Below are positions 30,250 to 35,808 of a DNA stretch of 35,808 nt, one piece after another. The position numbers and the translations under genes are program-made. The DNA comes from Geoalkalibacter sp. (GTDB lineage: Bacteria; Desulfobacterota; Desulfuromonadia; Desulfuromonadales; Geoalkalibacteraceae). Each line of letters starts with the position of its first letter. The first letter of the stretch is position 1. Where the stretch lies: positions 1-35,808 of the forward strand of contig NZ_JAUVWH010000011.1 in NCBI RefSeq assembly GCF_030604225.1, given 5' to 3'. The notes below the pieces were generated by a model, which did no database searches, was not told the origin of the DNA, and saw nothing but the letters and a program-made list of their open reading frames with translations.

Positions 30250-30815
30250 GGCGGCGCGTCCTGTGCCGCCGGCCGGGCAAAGGCGCGATGACCGCGCACC
30301 GCGTCGATGAGCAGCGCGGCGGCAAAGCCGTTGAGCAGCCCCGTCGCCAGGGACAGAAGCAGGAAAAAGGGCAGCAGCAGCCACAGCCCGTCGTGGCGCA
30401 CCAACAGCAACCAGGCCACCAACAGCTGCCCGAGGGCATGGCCCACGGCGCCCAGGGCCGAGGCCCCCACCGGCCCCAGGCGCGCGCCGAACATTTCTCG
30501 CGCACCCGTCATCAGCGCCGTCGCCGCCACCGCCCCGGCCAGGGAGAGAAAAAAACCGGGGGCAAAAAGGTTGCCGAGAATCAGCGAACCGACCAGCACC
30601 CGCGCCAGGCTCAGGGTCCAGGCGGCGCGGCCGTCGAAAAGAAACAGGGCGCAGAGAGTGAGAATGTTGGCGAAGCCCAGGCGAAACCAGGGCGCCGGGG
30701 CGGGCAGGAGAAATTCCAGGGTGTGCAGGGCCACCGCTAGGGCGGTGAACAGGGCGAGGAACACGCGACGCCGGCAGCGCGCCAGTTCGACAGGATCAAT
30801 GGCTGAGGAGGTCAT
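30246..30815 (-). CDS. Gx transporter family membrane protein (PF07456 type)
   Basis: The ATG at 30815 (MTSSAIDPVELARCRRRVFLALFTALAVALHTLE) gives 189 aa with about five membrane helices. The family pattern is LEFLLPAPAPWFRLGFANILTLCALFLFDGRAAWTLSLARVLVGSLILG; the G-F-A-N-I-x-T segment is typical. These proteins are annotated as Gx transporter or 'heptaprenyl diphosphate synthase component I'. They are often encoded next to NusG-domain-II proteins and ApbE, as here. The likely role is membrane transport in a flavin- or quinone-linked electron-transfer system (inference). The gene overlaps the NusG-domain gene upstream by 20 bases and the ABC gene downstream by 4 bases. Confidence 0.85.
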   Translation of the reverse strand: MTSSAIDPVELARCRRRVFLALFTALAVALHTLEFLLPAPAPWFRLGFANILTLCALFLFDGRAAWTLSLARVLVGSLILGNLFAPGFFLSLAGAVAATALMTGAREMFGARLGPVGASALGAVGHALGQLLVAWLLLVRHDGLWLLLPFFLLLSLATGLLNGFAAALLIDAVRGHRAFARPAAQDAPP

Positions 30816-31188
30816 AGGCTGGAGATCCCTGGTCGGCGCCGCCCTCAATGCTGATGATCAGCCGGTTGGGAATACAGGCGATGAGCTCGCCGCGCCGGAA
30901 CACCCCGCCCATGCCCATGCACACCTTGTGCGGGCAGGGCGAGGAGAGGATGCGCGCCCGGCCGTCGGCGATCTCCAGCAGGGTGTCGCCCAAGGGCCCG
31001 GGCAGGGCGACGCGGCGCGCCTCGCCGAGGGGGGCGCTGAACAGCAGCCGCCCATCGCGCTCCACCAGCACCCGCGCCCCGGCCGGCTGACGCCCGAGCA
31101 CCGCGAAGGAGGCCAGCACCCCCAGCAGCAGAAGCGCGACGATGAAGCGATCCAGGACCGTCATGCGCCGCCACAGGGCCGCGATCAC
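30796..31188 (-). CDS. NusG domain II-containing membrane-anchored protein
   Basis: This 130-aa protein starts at a GTG that overlaps the ApbE stop (GTGA). One N-terminal helix (MTVLDRFIVALLLLGVLASFAVLG) anchors it. The remaining roughly 85 residues form the NusG domain II-like module: LLEIADGRARILSSPCPHKVCMGMGGVFRRGELIACIPNRLIISIEG. The SPCPHKxC motif and the CIPN motif hold three conserved cysteines. Such stand-alone modules face the outside of the inner membrane and commonly sit between ApbE and Gx transporter genes. The exact job is unknown. Confidence 0.88.
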   Translation of the reverse strand: MIAALWRRMTVLDRFIVALLLLGVLASFAVLGRQPAGARVLVERDGRLLFSAPLGEARRVALPGPLGDTLLEIADGRARILSSPCPHKVCMGMGGVFRRGELIACIPNRLIISIEGGADQGSPAYDLLSH

Positions 31189-32174
31189 CGCTTGAGCTCC
31201 GCCAGGCCCGGGGTCGCGTGGGTTGCGCCGTCGGCCGCGACGATCAGCGCCTCGACGCCGGGAAATTCGGTGAGCAGCGCCAGCCCCTTCTCGGGACCCA
31301 GCACGAACACCGCCGTGGCCAGGGCATCGGCGAGCATGGCGCTGTCCGCCACCAGGGTCACGCTCTGGCAGGCGCTGGCGGGATAGCCGCTGCGCGGGTC
31401 GAAGATGTGATGGTAGCGCCGGCCGTCCACCTCGAAAAAGCGCTCGTAATCGCCCGAGGTGACCACCGCGCGGCCGCTCAGTTCCAGGGTGGCGAGGAGC
31501 TCCTCGGCGCTGCGCGGGTGGCGAATGCCGATGCGCCAGGGCCGCGCGCCGCGGCTGCCGAGCAGGCGCAGATCGCCGCCGGCGTTGACCGAGGCCTGCT
31601 CGATACCGGCCCCCGCCAACACGGCGATGGCGCGGTCGATGGCATAGCCCTTGGCGATTCCGCCGAGATCCACCGCCAGATCGGGCCGCGCCTTGCTCAC
31701 CCAGCGGCCATCGAGGCGCAGGGCCCCGGGGCCGATCCCCTCCAGGGCGGCGGCGATCTCCGCATCATCCGGCACCCGCGGATTATCCCCTTCCAGATCC
31801 CACAGCGCCTTGAGCCGCCCCAGGGTCAGGTCAAAGGCGCCCGCGCTGCGCGCGGCGACGTCCAGGCCCAGGGCGAAGACCTCGGCGGTGTCGGGCGCCA
31901 CCTCCAGGGACTCCTCGGCGGCGGAGAGCCGCGCCACATCGCTGTCGGGACGATGGGGGCTCATCAGCGCCTCGATGCGCGCCATCTCGGCAAAGGCGGC
32001 CGTCACCGCGTCCCGTGCCGCTCGATCGCCCCGGGGCACCTGGATTTCCACCAGGGTGCCGAGCAGGATGCGGCCCTCGCGCAGCTCGGCCTCCCGGCCG
32101 CCGCGCTTGACCAGCGCCAGCGCCGCCAGCAGCACCAGCAGCAGCACGACAATGAGGGGGCGGTTCAGGGGCAA
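31185..32174 (-). CDS. apbE: ApbE FAD:protein FMN transferase
   Basis: The start is a TTG at 32174, nine bases after GAGGA and just past the rimO stop, giving 329 aa. The track's longer frame runs into rimO. An N-terminal helix (PLIVVLLLVLLAALALV) exports and anchors it. ApbE motifs are all present: MSPHRPDSDVARLS (about residues 70-83), VDLGGIAKGYAIDRA (about 170-184), VNAGGDLRLLG, VVTSGDYERFFEVDG, HHIFDPRSGYPA (about 254-265) and ADALATAVFVLG. It attaches FMN through a phosphodiester bond to Ser/Thr of extracytoplasmic flavoproteins. No FMN-binding target protein is encoded inside the window. It is coupled to the NusG-domain gene downstream. Confidence 0.92.
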   Translation of the reverse strand: MPLNRPLIVVLLLVLLAALALVKRGGREAELREGRILLGTLVEIQVPRGDRAARDAVTAAFAEMARIEALMSPHRPDSDVARLSAAEESLEVAPDTAEVFALGLDVAARSAGAFDLTLGRLKALWDLEGDNPRVPDDAEIAAALEGIGPGALRLDGRWVSKARPDLAVDLGGIAKGYAIDRAIAVLAGAGIEQASVNAGGDLRLLGSRGARPWRIGIRHPRSAEELLATLELSGRAVVTSGDYERFFEVDGRRYHHIFDPRSGYPASACQSVTLVADSAMLADALATAVFVLGPEKGLALLTEFPGVEALIVAADGATHATPGLAELKR

Positions 32175-32178
32175 GGAA

Positions 32179-33519
32179 TCAATCCTCGACGATTTCCCCG
32201 ATGAGGTCGTATTCCGAGGAATCGGTGATGCGCAGGCGCACGATCTGACCGATGTCGGCCTGGCCGGCGGTGATGTAAACCTGACCGTCCACATCGGGGG
32301 CCTGGCGCACCGAACGGCCGCGCAGCAGCAGCTCGCTCTCCTCGCTGAGTCCCTCGACCAGCACCGGTTCGATGCGCCCCACCAGGGCGCGGTTCTTGCG
32401 GAAGGAAATGCGCGCCTGGGCCTTCATCAGCCGCTTGTAGCGCTCGCTCTTGACCCGCTCGGAAATCTGTCCGGGCAGGGTGGCGGCCGCCGTGCCCTCC
32501 TCGCGGGAATAGCGGAACACGCCGAGGCGGTCGAAATGGCCCTCCTCGACGAAGCGCAGCAGCTTGTCGAACTGCTCGGGCGTCTCGCCGGGAAAGCCGA
32601 CGATGAAGGAGGTGCGCAGGGTCAACTCGGGTATGCGCGCGCGCAGCCGCGCGATGAGCTCGCGCACCTCGGCCTCGCCGACGCGCCGGTTCATGGCGCC
32701 GAGCAGCTGATCGTCGATGTGCTGCAGGGGGATGTCGAGATACTTGCAGATCTTGTCCTCGCCGGCGATGAGATCAATGAGTTCCTCGCCGACCCCGTCG
32801 GGATAGGCGTAGAGCAGGCGCAGCCAGCGCAGGCCGTCGATCTTAACCAGGCGCCGCAGCAGCTCGGGCAGGTTGGCCCCGTCGTCACGGTCGGCGCCGT
32901 AGGCGGTGATGTCCTGGGCGATGAGGTTGATCTCCGCCACGCCCTGGGCCACCATGCGCTCGGCCTCGGCCACCACCGAGTCCATGGCGCGCGAGCGCAG
33001 GGTGCCGCGCAGCTTGGGGATGATGCAGTAGGAGCAGTGATTGGCGCAGCCGTCGGCGATCTTGATGTAGGTGCTGTAGAAGGGCGAGGATTGCACGCGC
33101 GGCGTGGTGTGGTCGTAGAGAAAATCGGGCGCGCCGATGGCCTCGCGCACCTGGCCCCCGCCGAGTTTTTCATCAAGCAGGCCCGGCAGGCGCGCCGCGT
33201 CGCCGGTGCCGAGGAACAGATCGACCTCGGGCAGCTCGCTGCTCAGCTCGTCGCGGTAGCGCTGCGGCAGGCAGCCGGTCACCACCAGCAGCTTGCAGCG
33301 ACCTGACTTCTTGTGGTCGGCCACCTCGAGAATGGTGTCGACGGACTCTTCCTGGGCGTCCTGGATGAAGGAGCAGGTGTTGACGATGATAATGTCGGCG
33401 CTCGCCTCGTCGGTGACGATCTCGTAGCGTTCCGGCGGCAGATGGCCGAGCATGACCTCGGCGTCCACCAGGTTTTTCGGGCAGCCGAGGCTGACCAGAC
33501 TGACTGTGTGCTTGTTCAA
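32179..33519 (-). CDS. rimO: ribosomal protein S12 methylthiotransferase RimO
   Basis: This 446-aa protein begins at a TTG ([25 protein letters not shown]). The N-terminal UPF0004 domain carries the first cluster cysteines ([23 protein letters not shown]). The radical-SAM cluster motif follows: [15 protein letters not shown] (about residues 148-162; C-x3-C-x2-C). A C-terminal TRAM domain ends [11 protein letters not shown]. The SLGCPKN start is typical of RimO rather than MiaB. It adds a methylthio group to an aspartate of ribosomal protein S12. A weak AGGCGGA site precedes the start. It heads the run rimO-apbE-nusG II-Gx transporter. Confidence 0.95.
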   Translation of the reverse strand: MNKHTVSLVSLGCPKNLVDAEVMLGHLPPERYEIVTDEASADIIIVNTCSFIQDAQEESVDTILEVADHKKSGRCKLLVVTGCLPQRYRDELSSELPEVDLFLGTGDAARLPGLLDEKLGGGQVREAIGAPDFLYDHTTPRVQSSPFYSTYIKIADGCANHCSYCIIPKLRGTLRSRAMDSVVAEAERMVAQGVAEINLIAQDITAYGADRDDGANLPELLRRLVKIDGLRWLRLLYAYPDGVGEELIDLIAGEDKICKYLDIPLQHIDDQLLGAMNRRVGEAEVRELIARLRARIPELTLRTSFIVGFPGETPEQFDKLLRFVEEGHFDRLGVFRYSREEGTAAATLPGQISERVKSERYKRLMKAQARISFRKNRALVGRIEPVLVEGLSEESELLLRGRSVRQAPDVDGQVYITAGQADIGQIVRLRITDSSEYDLIGEIVED

Positions 33520-33558
33520 AACGGGATCCGCCTGGTTGGGGGTTGCAGCAAGCGCCGC

Positions 33559-34044
33559 TCAGGAGCGCAGGTTGACAAACTGCAGCTCGACGTCCACGTC
33601 GGCGCCCTTGAGCGCCTGGATGACCTCCTGCAGATCGTCGATCTTCTTGCCGGTGACGCGCACCTGGTCGTCCATGATCTGCGCCTGCACCTTGAGCTTG
33701 GTGTCCTTGATCAGCTTGACGAGGTCCTTGCCCTTCTCCTTGGAAATGCCCTGCACGATGGCGATGCGCTGGCGCACCGCCATGTGCGAGGCCGGCTCCT
33801 TCTTGCCGAAGTCGAGGCATTTGGGCGAAAGGCCGCGGCGCACCAGCTTGCCTCGGAGAATCTCGACGATGGCCTGCAGCTTGTAGTCGTCGGCGGCCAG
33901 GATCAGGATGGCGTCCTTCTCCAGGCTGATCTCATTGTGGGTTCCCTTGAAGTCGAAGCGCTGCTCGACCTCCTTGATGGTCTGGTTGACGGCGTTGTCC
34001 ACTTCCTGCATGTCGACCTTGGACACGATGTCGAAACTGGGCAT
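33559..34044 (-). CDS. YajQ-family nucleotide-binding protein
   Basis: This 161-aa protein has the full-length YajQ sequence: [35 protein letters not shown] at the start, [20 protein letters not shown] in the middle and [25 protein letters not shown] near the end. Members of this family bind nucleotides; the Xanthomonas homologue binds c-di-GMP and modulates a transcription factor. It could therefore be a further c-di-GMP effector in this organism, but that is inference. A GGAGG/AAAGG site precedes the ATG. A partial TAGGGGCG repeat lies in the upstream gap, and rimO follows after 39 bases. Confidence 0.93.
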   Translation of the reverse strand: MPSFDIVSKVDMQEVDNAVNQTIKEVEQRFDFKGTHNEISLEKDAILILAADDYKLQAIVEILRGKLVRRGLSPKCLDFGKKEPASHMAVRQRIAIVQGISKEKGKDLVKLIKDTKLKVQAQIMDDQVRVTGKKIDDLQEVIQALKGADVDVELQFVNLRS

Positions 34045-34078
34045 GAAACCTTTATCCTCCGTGATCTGTGGGGGGGGG

Positions 34079-34111
34079 CTGTGCGCCCGGGCGGACGCGG
34101 TCCGCCCCTAC
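34079..34111. repeat. TAGGGGCG repeat, partial copy 4
   Basis: The right half GGGCGGACGCGGTCCGCCCC followed by TA is identical to the corresponding half of copy 1 read in reverse. The left half is truncated (GTGCGCCC only) and preceded by a run of nine G. It lies just after the lolA stop codon (11 bases away) and upstream of yajQ. Confidence 0.75.
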
Positions 34112-34121
34112 GAGAAAAACG

Positions 34122-34907
34122 TTAAAATCCGACTTGCTCGGGGCGCACCACTTCCACGCCCGCCGGGCGGATGAACTGAAAGAGGGTGTCGGGCAGCCCG
34201 CGGTTGACGCGGATGCCGCTGAACTCGATGATCGTCGAGTTGCCGTTGGGGTCGGTCACCGTCGAGGACAGAATGGGAAACACCGTGCCGCCCGTCTCGC
34301 GCAGGCCGGGGCGCAGGTTCTGGTCGAAGGCGATCACGGCGTTCTTGTCCACCACGATCACCAGCCGCGCGATGAGCTGCGAGACGCGGCGTGGCGCGAG
34401 CTCGAGCACGTAGTTGCCGGCGGCGTCGCGGTTGGGCACCGCCCAGCGGATGGAAAAGTCGCGCGACAGATTGCCCAGGCCGGTGAGGAAGGTCACCGGG
34501 TTGTCGGGCTGGTCGCGCAGGGCCGTTTCGATATCCGATTCGATCACCTGGTTGTTCTCGGGCAGATAGACCCACAGGGTCTTGCCGTCGGAGACGATTT
34601 CCTGCTCGCTCGGCTGGCGGTATTCCCAGCGGAACTTGGCCTGGTCGGAGCGACTGCCCGGGGTGCGGTCGAACTTGAACCACACCTGGCCGCGACCACG
34701 CTGCACGCGATCCAGGGAGGCGATGCGCGATTCCTGGAAGAACTCGGCCTCGAAATCGGCGATGCCGGCCGCGCCGCGCTCGCCCTGGAAGGGCGATTCC
34801 AAGGCGCGGATCACGTCGGGCAGGCCGACTTCGACCTGCCGCGGGGAGGCGCCGCAAGTCAGGGGCAACAGCAGGGCAAACAGCACAACAAACATCAGGG
34901 TACGCAT
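34122..34907 (-). CDS. lolA: LolA-like outer-membrane lipoprotein carrier
   Basis: This 261-aa protein has a signal peptide (MRTLMFVVLFALLLPLTCGAS). The LolA fold is recognisable: DFEAEFFQESRIASLDRVQRGRGQVWFKF, KFRWEYRQPSEQEIVSDGKTLWVYLPENNQV, and ATGIVD-like strands further on. It carries lipoproteins through the periplasm to the outer membrane. It is somewhat longer than the Escherichia coli protein, with an insertion near residues 25-45 (VIRALESPFQGERGAAGI). The segment LTC at the signal end could be read as a lipobox, but a soluble chaperone is more likely. AAGGAGAAG precedes the ATG. It is followed by a partial palindromic repeat and yajQ. Confidence 0.88.
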   Translation of the reverse strand: MRTLMFVVLFALLLPLTCGASPRQVEVGLPDVIRALESPFQGERGAAGIADFEAEFFQESRIASLDRVQRGRGQVWFKFDRTPGSRSDQAKFRWEYRQPSEQEIVSDGKTLWVYLPENNQVIESDIETALRDQPDNPVTFLTGLGNLSRDFSIRWAVPNRDAAGNYVLELAPRRVSQLIARLVIVVDKNAVIAFDQNLRPGLRETGGTVFPILSSTVTDPNGNSTIIEFSGIRVNRGLPDTLFQFIRPAGVEVVRPEQVGF

Positions 34908-35021
34908 AAGGGACTTCTCCTTGTTGGCAAATCGCCGAGGATTTTAAAACGGAATGCGGTGCAAAGACGAGAATTTTTTACGGCCGCGGGCGCGCGGCCG
35001 CGACGGGAACCCGCGCGGGGG

Positions 35022-35513
35022 TCAGAGAATGCGGCATTTCTCCGCGCCGCGCAAGGATCTGACGCGCACCTCGCCGGTCTCCAAGACCAGCTCGGCGGTG
35101 CGGCCGAAATTGCCGCCCGTGTCCTCGGCCGCCAGGGGCACGCCGAGTTTCGCCAGAATCTCGCGGGCGGCCTGGGCGTTGCGCTCGCCGATCAGGTCGC
35201 CCTTGGCCAGGGCCAGGCTTTCGAACATGTTGGCGCCCCCCACCAGCTTGGCCTCCAGGTTCCTGGACGCCGCGCCCAGGGCCGGCAGCTCGGCCAGCAT
35301 GGCCGCGACGGCGCTGACCACGAACTTGCCGGGCCGTGTCTCGGCCTGCCCCGGGCGCGGCGTCGGCAGCAGGGTGTGAGCCATGGCGCCGGTGCGGGTG
35401 CGCGGATCGTACAGGGTGATGCTCAGGCAGGAACCCAGCCCGTAGGTCACCAGCACTTCCGGCGCCCGGCCGAACTTGATCTCGGCGATGCCCACCCGCA
35501 GCCGCTCGCTCAC
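35022..35513 (-). CDS. cheD: chemoreceptor glutamine deamidase CheD
   Basis: This 163-aa protein starts at a GTG that overlaps the cheC-like stop (GTGA). The catalytic motif VTYGLGSCLSITLYD (about residues 23-37, Cys in GLGSC), the histidine in GAMAHTLLP (about 43-51) and the VGGANMF segment (about 90-96) are intact. CheD deamidates glutamines on chemoreceptors and is stimulated or sequestered by CheC, which is encoded immediately upstream. It could act on receptors such as the one at 11976-13658, but many other receptors are likely in such a genome. Confidence 0.95.
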   Translation of the reverse strand: MSERLRVGIAEIKFGRAPEVLVTYGLGSCLSITLYDPRTRTGAMAHTLLPTPRPGQAETRPGKFVVSAVAAMLAELPALGAASRNLEAKLVGGANMFESLALAKGDLIGERNAQAAREILAKLGVPLAAEDTGGNFGRTAELVLETGEVRVRSLRGAEKCRIL

Positions 35514-35808
35514 GCCTGGCCTCCCAGCACGGCGAGCAGGGCCTGGAGGGAATCGGGATCGGGCAGCAAAAAGAAATGGCCTTGCATCACCCGCCCCTCG
35601 TCCTGCCGGCTATGGAACTCGGTTTCCAGCATCAGCGCCACATCCCCCGCTTGACCGAGATCGATGAGGATGGGATCGATGACCGCTCCGGCCATGTCGC
35701 AGGCCAGGGCCGGCACCGTGGGCAGCAGGCGGACCCCAAGCAGCCCGCCCAGGGCCGAGAGGTAGGCCGAGGCGAGGATGTTGCCGACTTCCTTGAGGGT
35801 GGAGACCG
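35510..35808 (-). CDS. CheC-like CheY-P phosphatase, C-terminal part (cut by window)
   Basis: The frame stays open to the right window edge, so only the last 98 or so residues are visible; the 68-aa ORF of the track begins at an internal GTG. The visible part contains STLKEVGNILASAYLSALGGLLGVRLLPTVP, which matches the CheC/FliY phosphatase motif (D/S)-x3-E-x2-N with a proline about 22 residues later. It is followed by DMAGAVIDPILIDL and a beta-strand-rich tail. CheC proteins remove phosphate from CheY-P and bind CheD. The start of the gene, and whether a second active-site copy exists, lie outside the window. It is coupled to cheD by a GTGA overlap. Confidence 0.88.
   Translation of the reverse strand, partial: VSTLKEVGNILASAYLSALGGLLGVRLLPTVPALACDMAGAVIDPILIDLGQAGDVALMLETEFHSRQDEGRVMQGHFFLLPDPDSLQALLAVLGGQA

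Noticed and set aside
26709-30291. Long plus-strand ORFs (646 and 562 aa) over the ABC genes
   Set aside because: They are antisense to two ABC half-transporters with full ATPase motifs; no start signals.
34981-35000. Perfect GC hairpin CGGCCGCG-GGCG-CGCGGCCG after cheD as a terminator
   Set aside because: On the minus strand it is followed by TAAAAAA rather than a T-run; T residues lie only on the wrong side, so it is not a standard intrinsic terminator.

Overview
The window is about 36 kb of GC-rich chromosome that looks like a Desulfuromonadales/Geobacter-type deltaproteobacterium. This is an inference from gene content: a sigma-54 enhancer-binding regulator, TRAP transporters, rubrerythrin-like ferritin, a DsbC-like oxidoreductase, CheC/CheD, and a probable selenoprotein. 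No rRNA, tRNA, CRISPR array, transposase or prophage was seen.

Layout. (1) Positions 1-4862 hold a Tad/Flp pilus operon on the minus strand: degenerate GGDEF-like protein, Flp pilin, prepilin peptidase, CpaB/RcpC, secretin CpaC/RcpA, small lipoprotein, TadE and the start of a TadG-like protein. A near-consensus sigma-54 promoter precedes it, with a TGTGACA/TGTCACA dyad further upstream that looks like an enhancer. The next gene upstream (5101-6399) encodes a PilZ-AAA+-Fis sigma-54 activator, so the layout suggests c-di-GMP-linked control of the pilus. (2) Positions 6400-7020 hold an AT-rich gene-poor stretch with several dyads, then a tiny membrane protein gene whose in-frame UGA is followed by a SECIS-like hairpin; it is probably a 52-residue selenoprotein absent from the ORF track. 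(3) Positions 7104-11600 hold a TRAP transporter operon (two tandem dctP paralogues, dctQ, dctM) ending in a universal stress protein. (4) Positions 11787-20581 hold a DUF2892 membrane protein, a chemoreceptor, TatD, TcdA, dodecin, a ferritin-like protein, RadC, a DsbC-like protein and a large U32 protein. (5) Positions 20600-26601 hold a DUF445 protein, a GNAT/M20 pair, a sugar-nucleotidyltransferase, Hsp33 and an OmpA-like lipoprotein. (6) Positions 26691-33519 hold a tight minus-strand run: RimO, ApbE, NusG-domain-II protein, Gx transporter and an asymmetric heterodimeric ABC exporter. (7) Positions 33559-35808 hold YajQ, LolA, CheD and a CheC-like protein cut by the window edge.

The most interesting signals are the candidate selenoprotein, the sigma-54/PilZ wiring of the pilus operon, and several families of palindromic repeats placed exactly at gene 3' ends. 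The TAGGGGCG family supplies the TAG stop codons of both genes at three different convergent gene pairs. Everything here was read by eye; no homology search or folding program was run.
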